From an uncultured Woeseiaceae bacterium (GTDB lineage: Bacteria; Pseudomonadota; Gammaproteobacteria; Steroidobacterales; Woeseiaceae), in NCBI GenBank assembly GCA_945788625.1, contig CALZMQ010000007.1, positions 1 through 64,000 on the forward strand: DNA of 64,000 nt, in the 5' to 3' direction. Under the pieces are notes generated by a model. That model saw only the letters and a list, made by a program, of their open reading frames with translations. It had not been told where the DNA came from and did not search any database. Position numbers and translations under genes: made by a program. Every line of letters begins with the position of its first letter. Position 1 is the stretch's first letter. This document shows, in pieces, positions 26,289-34,806 of the stretch.

Positions 26289-26891
26289 ATGAACGAGCGA
26301 TTCATAGCGGCGAACGATCTGCTCCGGGACTCGTTCCAACTCGCGGCCGATATCTTCGAGGCTGGCTTCCAGCCGGACTTCCTCGTAGGACTGTGGCGAG
26401 GCGGCAGCGCTGTCGGTATCGCAGTGCAGGAAGGACTCGACTACTTCGGCGTCAAGACGGATCACATCGCAATCCGAACCTCTTACTCGGGCGCGCCGCG
26501 ATACACCCAGATGGTCAACACGGCCGAATCGATTCGCGTGCACGGTATGCAATACCTGCTCGAGAAAATTTGCGCACATCACTCGCTGCTCATCGTCGAT
26601 GACGTTTACAGCTCGGGATCCAGCGTCAACGCCGTCATCGATCAGCTCACGAAGAAGACCCGGCGCAATCTGCCGCAGGACATTCGAGTGGCAACGGTGT
26701 GGTATCGACCGACCGACAAGACACTTCGAACGCCGGAGTATTTCGTTCACCAGACATCGGACTGGCTGGTCCTGCCCTACGAGTTGTCGGGGTTCTCAAT
26801 CGATGAGCTGCGCGAAAATCGGCCGGAAATGACCGGGCTGCTGAATCGACTGGAGCCGTTCGTCAAAACGGACGGCAGTCCTTCGTCCTGA
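26289..26891 (+). CDS. Phosphoribosyltransferase (paralogue B)
   Basis: The 200-residue type I PRTase is related to paralogue A along its whole length: LVGLWRGGSAVGIAVQEGL, DHIAIRTSYSG, then the PRPP motif LLIVDDVYSSGSS in which the usual TG of DTGNT is changed to SG, and a shared C-terminal WLVLPYEL. A divergent pair suggests duplication followed by change of base specificity or loss of activity in one copy. Confidence 0.82.
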   Translation: MNERFIAANDLLRDSFQLAADIFEAGFQPDFLVGLWRGGSAVGIAVQEGLDYFGVKTDHIAIRTSYSGAPRYTQMVNTAESIRVHGMQYLLEKICAHHSLLIVDDVYSSGSSVNAVIDQLTKKTRRNLPQDIRVATVWYRPTDKTLRTPEYFVHQTSDWLVLPYELSGFSIDELRENRPEMTGLLNRLEPFVKTDGSPSS

Positions 26892-27003
26892 CCGACTGCG
26901 GCCAATTCCCCGGCTTTGTTTCGGTTTACCGAGACTTGCGATCGCGCGAAGCGTCCCAAGCTCGGACCTGTTCTTCAGCTTAGTCGCCGGGCAAGGAAAC
27001 GAC

Positions 27004-27441
27004 ATGCAAGACCTACCCCATCATTACGCGGTTTCCGCCAGTGCGGCTACGACAAGCCACATCACACTTTCCAGTGACGGCCTTGCGGATCTCGAGACCG
27101 CGGGGCCGGCCGAGTTCGGCGGTCCCGGCGACGTCTGGTCACCCGAGACCCTGCTGGTCGGCGCCGTTGCCGACTGCCTCATATTGTCGTTTCGCGCGAT
27201 AGCTCGAGCGTCGCGATTCGACTGGCAATCCCTCACCTGCGACGCCGAAGGCGTGCTCGACAAGGTGGACCGTGTGACACAGTTCACGCGCTTCGACCTG
27301 AAGGCTGTCCTGACGGTGCCCGAGGGCGCCGATCGAGACAAAGCGCGACGATTGTTGGAAAAAGCGGAGCGAAGCTGCCTGATCACGAATTCCATGAGAG
27401 CCGAATCGCACCTCCAGGCGGAAGTCCGGTTCGGCGATTGA
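27004..27441 (+). CDS. OsmC/Ohr-family peroxidase-like protein
   Basis: The 145-residue protein has the two family cysteines: GAVADCLILSFRAIAR (about C59) and ERSCLITNSM (about C123), the pair that reduces organic hydroperoxides in OsmC/Ohr enzymes. It begins with the typical beta-strand region and has the GGPGDVWSPETLL segment before the first cysteine. It stands alone after a 112-base gap and ends 6 bases before the converging DUF6502 gene. Confidence 0.85.
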   Translation: MQDLPHHYAVSASAATTSHITLSSDGLADLETAGPAEFGGPGDVWSPETLLVGAVADCLILSFRAIARASRFDWQSLTCDAEGVLDKVDRVTQFTRFDLKAVLTVPEGADRDKARRLLEKAERSCLITNSMRAESHLQAEVRFGD

Positions 27442-27447
27442 GGCTGC

Positions 27448-28272
27448 TTACTGCTCGTTGACGTCCAGGCCTTCGGTGTAGAAGACGCCGGCCGAGACGG
27501 TCACCATGGGTGCATCCCGACCTTCGCCGTTGTGCAGGGTCGCGTACGATTCCAGCAGATCGGCGATATTGGTGGTCGCCGCACGCAGCCTCACGGAGAC
27601 CAGCTTGCGCACGCGATCGACGTCGGTCTTTCGAATCGCCGAGTGACGGACGTTCTCGAGCGGCCAGCGATCGTCGTCTTTGTAGACAGACTCGTTGTGA
27701 GCCAATGCGGCAAGCAGCGGAAACGGACCGGCTCTCAGCTGGTTCGCCATTTCCTTTTCGGCCCGCATCGCATCTTCGTCTGGCGGATTCAGCCGAATCA
27801 TCTCACCACTGATTTCAACTGCGCGTATACGCTGCAATTCCTTACGCATGGCACCCTCCGGGATGTCGCCGGCAAACTGCCTGACGAGCGACTGGAACGA
27901 CGCGCGCTTGCCAAACAGGGGCAGCAAGGCAGGCTGACCGTTTTCGTCGAGGAACTCGTCGTTCGAACACCAACCCGCGATGACCTCTTTTACAGGCGTC
28001 GTGCGATCGGTTTCCGCCCCTTTGCCTGCTTCGATCCTGGCGCGGACCCGGCTGATGTCCTTGCGCGTCAGACCGGTCATCGCGGCTATACGCGACACGT
28101 TTGTCGGTCGGCCGTGAACGCCGTAATCTTCGGATGCGACGGTTACGAAAGCTGATTTCGACAGCTCGGAATATTCCCTGTATCCCCGACCGAAACGCAG
28201 AAACAGGCGCGCCAGCGGTTGGAGAATTATCAGGAAGGTCTTATTGAGATTGTTATTGTTTTCGGTGTGCAT
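27448..28272 (-). CDS. DUF6502 family protein
   Basis: About 274 residues from MHTENNNN. The N-terminal LQPLARLFLRFGRGYREYSE, the SAFVTVASEDYG segment and a helix-turn-helix-like SRIAAMTGLTRKDISRVR are features of DUF6502 proteins, which look like DNA-binding regulators but have no assigned role. The frame is open up to 28347, so the start is uncertain; no candidate has a good ribosome-binding site. It sits between the OsmC gene and the purine operon end. Confidence 0.7.
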   Translation of the reverse strand: MHTENNNNLNKTFLIILQPLARLFLRFGRGYREYSELSKSAFVTVASEDYGVHGRPTNVSRIAAMTGLTRKDISRVRARIEAGKGAETDRTTPVKEVIAGWCSNDEFLDENGQPALLPLFGKRASFQSLVRQFAGDIPEGAMRKELQRIRAVEISGEMIRLNPPDEDAMRAEKEMANQLRAGPFPLLAALAHNESVYKDDDRWPLENVRHSAIRKTDVDRVRKLVSVRLRAATTNIADLLESYATLHNGEGRDAPMVTVSAGVFYTEGLDVNEQ

Positions 28273-28395
28273 ATGCGCAGGAATATAAGACCAAAAAACA
28301 CGGTCCGCCATCGATAAAGCCAAAAAGGGAAAAATCGACCGTTTCATCTGAAACCGGAAATAGCGAGAGACGTGCTTCGCTCTCTCTTCGGAGGC

Positions 28396-29700
28396 CTACC
28401 GCTGCCCTTTCTGTTGCTTGCCGCGAACAAAAGTCGCAGCGACGTTGCGGTCATCCGCGAGCGTCAGCAACGCGAACAATTCTTCCTCGATTGTCGTCGT
28501 TGCCGCGGTACGACGCGCTGTCAAATTGGTGCCGTCCGGATCGAGCACAATGAAGTCCGCTTCTTTGCCCGGCAGAAAATTACCAATCTTATCATCAAGA
28601 TATAAAGCTTCGGCGGCACCCAGGGTCGCCAGGTACAACGCCCGTGTCGCTGGCAAAGTGTGTTGCTGCAAGTGTAAGACCTTGTAAGCCTCCGCCGCCG
28701 TCCTGAGCATCGAGAGACTCGTTCCGCCACCGACATCGGTGCCCAGACCGCACTTCACACCGGCATCATGCATTGCGGCAAGATCGAACAAACCACTGCC
28801 GAGGAACAGATTCGAGCTCGGACAAAAGGCGGCTGAGCCACCTTTTTTACCCATCCATATACGGTCTGTTTTATCCATATGCAGACAGTGCGCAAATACT
28901 GCGCGTTCCCGCAACAGGCCGAACCGATCGTAGACTCCGAGGTAGCTTTTGCTCGACGGAAACTGCCTGGCTATCTGCTCGACTTCGTCCAGGTTTTCGG
29001 CGAGATGTGTGTGAATCCAGACGTCCGGATACTCGCCGGCCAGCCTGCCAGCCGCGGCGAGCTGCTGCTCGGTCGAGGTAAGTGCGAAGCGCGGTGTGAT
29101 GGCGTATCCGAGCCGGCCCTTGCCGTGCCATTTCTCGATGAGTGCCTTGCTGTCGGTATAGGCGGACTCTGCATCGTCCTGCAATTCGACCGGGCAATTG
29201 CTATCCATCAGCACCTTGCCGGCAATCAGGCGCATGTCCCGCAGCTGTGCCGCTTCGAAGATGGCATCGGCCGAGTGCGGATGAACGGTACCGAATACGA
29301 GCGCCGTGGTTGTACCGTTGTTCAGCAGTTCATTGACGAATATCGACGCTACCTCGCGCGCATACTCCGGGTCGGCGAAACGCAGCTCCGCCGGGTACGC
29401 GTAGCGATGCAGCCAGTCGAGCAATTGCTTGCCATAGGAGGCGATGATGTCTAGTTGGGGAAAGTGTACGTGGCAATCGATGAACCCCGGTACAATGAGC
29501 TTGCCTGGATACTCGGTGACCGATACATCCTCTGCGAGAGCCGGGAGCAGGGACTCGGCGTGGCCGGCTTCAAGGACGTTGCCGTCATCGACCAGCAGCA
29601 GTCCGTCTTCGAAGTATTCATACGCGGACGGAAGCGACTCCTCGCCCGGATCCGACAGGCAGTGCAGTATCGATGCTCGGAACGCCTGGCGCATATGCAT
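28396..29700 (-). CDS. guaD: Guanine deaminase GuaD
   Basis: Converts guanine to xanthine, feeding the xanthine dehydrogenase encoded in the same operon. The 434-residue amidohydrolase has the zinc motif PGFIDCHVHFPQ, THLAEN, VFAHCLHM and the GTDVGGGTSLSML segment typical of guanine deaminases. Start at 29700 immediately follows the ureidoglycolate lyase stop (in-frame ATG at 29694 is also possible). It is the last gene of the ten-gene purine operon. Confidence 0.95.
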   Translation of the reverse strand: MHMRQAFRASILHCLSDPGEESLPSAYEYFEDGLLLVDDGNVLEAGHAESLLPALAEDVSVTEYPGKLIVPGFIDCHVHFPQLDIIASYGKQLLDWLHRYAYPAELRFADPEYAREVASIFVNELLNNGTTTALVFGTVHPHSADAIFEAAQLRDMRLIAGKVLMDSNCPVELQDDAESAYTDSKALIEKWHGKGRLGYAITPRFALTSTEQQLAAAGRLAGEYPDVWIHTHLAENLDEVEQIARQFPSSKSYLGVYDRFGLLRERAVFAHCLHMDKTDRIWMGKKGGSAAFCPSSNLFLGSGLFDLAAMHDAGVKCGLGTDVGGGTSLSMLRTAAEAYKVLHLQQHTLPATRALYLATLGAAEALYLDDKIGNFLPGKEADFIVLDPDGTNLTARRTAATTTIEEELFALLTLADDRNVAATFVRGKQQKGQR

Positions 29701-30210
29701 TCAAACGTCCTCGAGCATCACGACGTCGTCCAGGCTGAACTGCTCGCAGTTCGCCTCCGCGCCGCCGCGATCGACGACCAGGAATTCCTGGCCGGCGTCG
29801 AATGCGATCAGCGGCATGTGCCAGGTGCCGCGGTGATAGTTGATTCCCTGCCTGCCGTTGGTCACGAACGCACGCAAGTCCCCGGTGTCGACCGATTCGC
29901 CCGGCGGCGCAACAACGATAACCATCCTGCAGGGCTTCAGCGGCACGAACGCCTGGCTGCCGAGCGGATGCCGCTCAACCATGTCGACACGCAATGGCAA
30001 GGCCGTCGGCGTGCGGCACCGGGCGACGCTCATCGCGATGTGGCCTCCCGCGGCGATATCGACGTCGCAGAGATCGTCGAAGCGCTCGAAACGAGCTTCG
30101 TTCATCGCGGCGGAACGTCGCGCGGATGCCTCGATGACGTCGCCATAAGCCCGAAAGCGCTCGATGGTCAGCGGTTCCGGGCGCAGCGAAATGGCGCCGC
30201 GGTCAGCCAT
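29701..30210 (-). CDS. allA: Ureidoglycolate lyase AllA
   Basis: Splits ureidoglycolate to glyoxylate and urea, the last ring-derived step. The 169-residue protein has the family's RPEPLTIERFRAYGDVIE start, MVERHPLGSQAFVPL and GTWHMPLIAF motif. Overlaps the allantoicase stop by 8 bases. Its presence, with allantoicase and without an AllC/AllE-type amidohydrolase nearby, indicates the urea-releasing route. Confidence 0.93.
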   Translation of the reverse strand: MADRGAISLRPEPLTIERFRAYGDVIEASARRSAAMNEARFERFDDLCDVDIAAGGHIAMSVARCRTPTALPLRVDMVERHPLGSQAFVPLKPCRMVIVVAPPGESVDTGDLRAFVTNGRQGINYHRGTWHMPLIAFDAGQEFLVVDRGGAEANCEQFSLDDVVMLEDV

Positions 30211-31171
30211 GCACCTGCCCGAACAGCCGTATGCGGCTCACGCCGCCGTCGGGGTATATCGATACTCGCACGTGGCTTACGGCACCGATGAGTTCGAGGC
30301 TCTCGTCAAAATAGTGTTGCTGATCCATCTTGAGTTTCGCCTCGGGCAGCAGCGTCCGCCATTTCGGCGAGTCGGCACCGGCCTCGTCGTCGCTGTCGAA
30401 CATTGCGCCCTCGATTGAAACGCGATCCGGGTAATTACCTTTGAAATGCGCGGTATCGACTTCCGCACGTTCGATGACGCCGGGGCGACCCAGCGCGATG
30501 ATGACCCAGTCGTTGCCGGGCCCGCGGCGCCGCGCCGTTTCCCAGCCATCGCCCATGTTCATGCCCCGGCCCGGGGCCGTGAGGTTGTGCATACTGCCGT
30601 AGTGCTCGTCGCTGCAGGCGATGGCACGGCCGCCGTGTTCGACGGCCGCGAGATCGACGAAGCCGTCGACGTCTGTGAAATCGGCCCGGATCTCGCCGAA
30701 GATTCGCAGCCTGGCTACGCCGCCGTCGGGATAAATATGCAGGCGTACGTGTGACCAGACGCGATCGTCGCCCGCATCGAGGAAATGGTGCGAGTTGCCG
30801 GTGAGGACTGTCTTAGGGATAAGCTCGACCCAGCCGTCCTCCGGCACGTCGGCGTCGCTGCTGCACGCCTCGATCGAAGCTTCAGGCGGGAAATTTCCCG
30901 TGAAGTGGCTGGTATCCACATCGAATCCGTGAATCACGCCGTGCACACCGAGGCGTATTACGCAGTAGTCGTGACCGCCCCCCCTGCGACGACGGCTTTC
31001 CCAGCCGTCCATCCACTTGCCGTGGTCGTCATACTTGTCTGCCAGGAACACCGGCTCGGCGGGATCGATGAGCCGCTCTTTCGCCGCGAAGAAGTCGTCC
31101 GTCGCGTAGGTCACGCGAGTCCCGAGTCGCGGTTGCTCCAGTTGAATCCACTTGCTGGTCGAACGTGTCAT
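30203..31171 (-). CDS. alc: Allantoicase
   Basis: Hydrolyses allantoate to ureidoglycolate and urea. The 322-residue protein shows the internal duplication of allantoicases: DGWESRRRRGGGHDYCVIRL in the first half and DGWETARRRGPGNDWVIIAL in the second, each followed by a VDTxHFxGNxP block and an HIYPDGGVARLR/SIYPDGGVSRIR segment. Start overlaps the uraD stop by 4 bases. Confidence 0.95.
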   Translation of the reverse strand: MTRSTSKWIQLEQPRLGTRVTYATDDFFAAKERLIDPAEPVFLADKYDDHGKWMDGWESRRRRGGGHDYCVIRLGVHGVIHGFDVDTSHFTGNFPPEASIEACSSDADVPEDGWVELIPKTVLTGNSHHFLDAGDDRVWSHVRLHIYPDGGVARLRIFGEIRADFTDVDGFVDLAAVEHGGRAIACSDEHYGSMHNLTAPGRGMNMGDGWETARRRGPGNDWVIIALGRPGVIERAEVDTAHFKGNYPDRVSIEGAMFDSDDEAGADSPKWRTLLPEAKLKMDQQHYFDESLELIGAVSHVRVSIYPDGGVSRIRLFGQVHG

Positions 31172-31659
31172 GTCGTCACCCTCATGGCAGCAAGGCGCAG
31201 GCTCGCGATCTTGTGGATCTCGGCAAGCGCTGTTTCGAATTCGAGATCGCGATCATTGTCCAGGCGGGCGGCAAAGGCGTCGAGGATTTCGGCACGGCTG
31301 CTGCCGCGGACGGCCATTACGAATGGAAAACCGAATTTGTCCCGGTAGGCGGCATTGAGCGCCTGGAATCGCTCGAACTCCGATGGTGAGCATCGATCCA
31401 GTCCCGCGCTGGCCTGCTCTTCCGAGGAGTCTTCCGTCAATTCGCCGGCAGACCCGGCTTTGACCGCAAGATCCGGGTGCGCACGAATCAGCTCCAACTG
31501 CTGTTCCCTGGACGCATTGTCAACGCAGTCGGCCATGAGCGCGGCCAGCCGTTCGACATCATCGATGTCCGCGGCCAGCGGGGCGACTCGCTCCGCCACC
31601 CACGGTGAGTGCTCGTAGACGGCGGCGTACCGCGCAACGAAGTCGTCTATTGCAGTCAT
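31168..31659 (-). CDS. uraD: OHCU decarboxylase UraD
   Basis: Decarboxylates 2-oxo-4-hydroxy-4-carboxy-5-ureidoimidazoline to S-allantoin, keeping urate breakdown stereospecific. The 163-residue all-helical protein has IRAHPDLAVKAG, ELTEDSSEEQASAGL and YRDKFGFPFVMAVRG, the standard motifs. Start at 31659 is set by the 4-base overlap with the puuE stop; the open frame upstream is antisense-like extension. Confidence 0.95.
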   Translation of the reverse strand: MTAIDDFVARYAAVYEHSPWVAERVAPLAADIDDVERLAALMADCVDNASREQQLELIRAHPDLAVKAGSAGELTEDSSEEQASAGLDRCSPSEFERFQALNAAYRDKFGFPFVMAVRGSSRAEILDAFAARLDNDRDLEFETALAEIHKIASLRLAAMRVTT

Positions 31660-32567
31660 GTCGGCGCCCCCGCGGGATGCCGCTCGCGCCAGTGTTCTGC
31701 GATGTCGAGACGCGTCGCCACCCAGGCATCGCCATGCGATGCAACGTAGTCGAGAAATTTCGCGACGGCCGCTGTTCTGCCGGGGCGACCGGCAAGGCGG
31801 CAATGCAGCCCGACAGACATCATGCGACCACCCTCGGCGTGCAGGACATCGAAGGTGTCCTTCAGGTAGTCGCAGAATTGCTGCCCGCAATTGAAGCCCT
31901 GCGCCGTGGCAAAGCGCATGTCGTTGGCATCGAGTGTATACGGAACCATCAGCTGTGGTGTCTCGAACGATAGGTCCCAGTAAGGCAGATCGTCAGCGTA
32001 GCTATCGGCGCTGTAGACGAAATTGCCCTCCTCCGCAGCAAGGCGATGGCTGTTGGGGCTGCACCGGCCGAGATACCAGCCACGCGGCCGCGACCCCGTC
32101 ACCGCCTCGTGTATCCGAACGGCCTCGACAAGGTGCGCTCTCTCGGTTGCCTCGTCGACGAACTGGTAGTCGATCCAGCGGTAGCCATGGCTTGCGATTT
32201 CCCAGTCGGCGGCCCGCATGGCCGCAACGGCATCCGGGTTGCGCTCGAGCGCCATCGCGACCCCGAACACGGTAACCAGCATGCCGCGTTGCGTGAATTC
32301 GCGGTGCAACCGCCAGAATCCCGCGCGCGAGCCGTACTCGTACAACGACTCCATGTTCATATGCCTTTGTCCGGCATACGCTTCGGCACCGACGATCTCC
32401 GACAGAAACGCCTCGGATGCAGCATCGCCGTGCAAAACGCAGTTTTCCCCGCCTTCTTCGTAGTTGATGACGAACTGGACCGCCGTGCGTGCCGCGCATG
32501 GCCAGTCCGCTGCGGGCGGATGTTGCCCGTAGCCGCGCATGTCCCTGGGATATTCCTCGCCCGCCAT
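31656..32567 (-). CDS. puuE: Allantoinase PuuE (polysaccharide-deacetylase fold)
   Basis: Opens the hydantoin ring of allantoin to give allantoate. The 303-residue protein is of the NodB/polysaccharide-deacetylase-like PuuE type, metal-independent in studied members, with FVINYEEGGENCVLHGD, ASHGYRWIDYQ and RPRGWYLGRCSPNS. Start follows the puuD stop directly with no gap. Confidence 0.95.
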   Translation of the reverse strand: MAGEEYPRDMRGYGQHPPAADWPCAARTAVQFVINYEEGGENCVLHGDAASEAFLSEIVGAEAYAGQRHMNMESLYEYGSRAGFWRLHREFTQRGMLVTVFGVAMALERNPDAVAAMRAADWEIASHGYRWIDYQFVDEATERAHLVEAVRIHEAVTGSRPRGWYLGRCSPNSHRLAAEEGNFVYSADSYADDLPYWDLSFETPQLMVPYTLDANDMRFATAQGFNCGQQFCDYLKDTFDVLHAEGGRMMSVGLHCRLAGRPGRTAAVAKFLDYVASHGDAWVATRLDIAEHWRERHPAGAPT

Positions 32568-33758
32568 CTATTTCCCCTGCAGCGCCTGGTACCAACGGTC
32601 GATGATCTGCCGTTCGGCGTCGGTCATCGCAGTCAGGTTACCGATTGGCATAACGCGCGTCACGACGGTTTGCTGATGAATCCTTGCCGCCTCGGCGACG
32701 ATCTGCTCATCGGTATCGAGCACGACGCCGAGCGGGGCCGTCGGAAAAGCCGGGTGAACGGGCGCCGCGGAATGGCAAGTCGTGCATCGCGCATGCACGA
32801 CGTTACGCACCTGGTCGAAGCTGGCCGGTGCACCTACGGTCGCGGCCGGGCGCGGCGAGATAGCCAGGGCGATCGCCGCGAGCAACAGCACAGCGAGCAC
32901 GGCCGGCACCGGCGAAGCTTTGCCACGACCGTGACGCGCGACGAAGTAAACACGAATCAGTGCACCGGCCAGCGAGATGCCGACGAGGATTGCCCAGTTG
33001 TACGAGTGGCTGTAGGTCACGGCGAAATGATTGCTCGTCATGACGAATAGCACCGGCAGCGTAAAGTAGGTGTTGTGCACGGAGCGCTGTTTTGCGTGTA
33101 AGCCGGGTGCCGAATCGGGCGTCTCCCCACGCGATGCCGCGTCGACCATCTGCTGCTGCCCGGGGATGATAACGAAGAACACGTTGGCAACCATGATCGT
33201 GCCGAGCACGGCGCCGAAATGGATGTACGCGCCACGGCCGCCGAACAGCTGGCACAAACTCCACGCGAGAACGCTGCTGAGCAGCAACAGGACGACGCCG
33301 AATACGCGGCTGTCGCGCGCAAGCGGCGACTTGCACAACAGGTCGTAGATAAACCACCCGCCGACGATGTAAGCGATCGCTATGCCGACCGCGGCGATGG
33401 GCGAGAGGTCGGCCACCGATGCATCGACCAGGTAGACCTCGGCCCCGTACCAGTAGACGAGCGCCAGCAGGGCCATGCCGGACCACCATGTCGAGTACGC
33501 CTCCCATTTGAACCAGTGCAAGCGCTCAGGCACGGCCGGCGGCGCCAGCCGGTACTTTTGCGCGTGATAGAACCCACCTCCATGCAGGGACCAGACCTCC
33601 CCGCCGACACCCCTTGCGTCGTCGTCGGGATCCTGGGGCGGCTCCAGGTGATTGTCGAGCCAGATGAAATAAAACGATGCACCGATCCACGCGATACCCG
33701 TTATGACGTGCACCCAGCGAATCAGCAGGTTGAGCCAGTCGGCTACGTAGGCATCCAT
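32568..33758 (-). CDS. puuD: Membrane urate hydroxylase PuuD with C-terminal cytochrome c
   Basis: Oxidises urate to 5-hydroxyisourate at the inner membrane and passes electrons to the respiratory chain instead of making hydrogen peroxide. The 396-residue protein has about eight membrane helices (WIGASFYFIWLDNHLEP at the start) and a C-terminal cytochrome c domain with heme motif CTTCH near residue 327 and a distal MPIGNLTAMTDAE ligand region. Such PuuD proteins replace soluble uricase in many Proteobacteria. Confidence 0.95.
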   Translation of the reverse strand: MDAYVADWLNLLIRWVHVITGIAWIGASFYFIWLDNHLEPPQDPDDDARGVGGEVWSLHGGGFYHAQKYRLAPPAVPERLHWFKWEAYSTWWSGMALLALVYWYGAEVYLVDASVADLSPIAAVGIAIAYIVGGWFIYDLLCKSPLARDSRVFGVVLLLLSSVLAWSLCQLFGGRGAYIHFGAVLGTIMVANVFFVIIPGQQQMVDAASRGETPDSAPGLHAKQRSVHNTYFTLPVLFVMTSNHFAVTYSHSYNWAILVGISLAGALIRVYFVARHGRGKASPVPAVLAVLLLAAIALAISPRPAATVGAPASFDQVRNVVHARCTTCHSAAPVHPAFPTAPLGVVLDTDEQIVAEAARIHQQTVVTRVMPIGNLTAMTDAERQIIDRWYQALQGK

Positions 33759-33759
33759 A

Positions 33760-34806
33760 TCAGGGCCTCAGTGGATGCACGTTTTCAGGGTAAGCAGGCG
33801 ACGTAACGGCCGCGGACTGCTCCTTCACCTTCAATATTTCGGCGGCGGCGGCAACGGCGATTTCTGCCGGCTTCTTGCCGCTGATGCCATCGACCCCGAT
33901 CGGGCAAACCAGCGACTCGATCAACTGCTCCGGCATGCCTTGCTGGCGGTACCGTTTCTCGAAGCGTCTCCGCTTCGACCTCGATCCGATCAGTCCGCAA
34001 TAACGCGAATCCTTGCGCCGCAATATGCGATCGCAGATCTCGAAATCGAGCGCATGGCTGTGGGTCATTACAAGATAGAAACTGCCCGCGGGCATCGCTG
34101 CAACCTCGAGCGCAGGATCGGCGGCCTCGATTGCCCGAACGTTGCCGGGCACATGCCTGAATATCCTGCGTCGGCTGTCCACCCAGCGTATGTTGCAGTC
34201 CAGCACCGACAAAGCACCGACGACCGCGGTGCCGACGTGCCCGGCACCGAATACCGCTATATTCAGGTCGGGAACGACAACCGGTTCGTAGAACAGCTGG
34301 ATATCGCGCTGCGCCTCGAGATCGCCGCCGAGAATTTCGCGAGCACCAGCGACCAGTTTCAGATCGGCGTCGCTCTCTTCTATCCCGAAGACCCTGTCTG
34401 CCGTCACGACGAATTTCGTCGGCGACGTTGTCGATATGCGCGTCGCGATAATCGCCGGCTCGCGCTGCCCGTGCAGCGACCGAAGATCGCGTAGCCACGG
34501 CGGCAATCCATCACAGAGGGGCTCGAACAGGATTTCGACCACACCGCCACAACACTGGCCCATTGCCGAGCCAAGCGGAAAACTGCGTTGCATGGTCTGA
34601 TCTTTGCCGAGCATATCGACGGCGACTCGCGTGCACTGGTATTCGAGTTGTCCGCCGCCGATCGTGCCGATAGTCTCCGTCGCAGTCACGATCATCTTGG
34701 CGCCGATCTCGCGAGGCGCAGAGCCGCGAATGCCGGCGACCGTCACCAGCACCGAGGCCTCGCCTGCAGCACAAAGATCCGACAGTTCGTCGATCCACTC
34801 ATTCAT
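33760..34806 (-). CDS. xdhC: Xanthine dehydrogenase accessory protein XdhC
   Basis: Binds and sulfurates the molybdenum cofactor and delivers it to XdhB. The 348-residue protein has an N-terminal GSAPREIGAKM domain, GGQLEY, GQCCGG and a C-terminal Rossmann domain (NIAVFGAGHVGTAV; CGLIGSRSKRRRF). Start at 34806 (MNEWIDEL) overlaps the xdhB stop by 8 bases. The stop lies one base before the puuD start. Confidence 0.95.
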   Translation of the reverse strand: MNEWIDELSDLCAAGEASVLVTVAGIRGSAPREIGAKMIVTATETIGTIGGGQLEYQCTRVAVDMLGKDQTMQRSFPLGSAMGQCCGGVVEILFEPLCDGLPPWLRDLRSLHGQREPAIIATRISTTSPTKFVVTADRVFGIEESDADLKLVAGAREILGGDLEAQRDIQLFYEPVVVPDLNIAVFGAGHVGTAVVGALSVLDCNIRWVDSRRRIFRHVPGNVRAIEAADPALEVAAMPAGSFYLVMTHSHALDFEICDRILRRKDSRYCGLIGSRSKRRRFEKRYRQQGMPEQLIESLVCPIGVDGISGKKPAEIAVAAAAEILKVKEQSAAVTSPAYPENVHPLRP

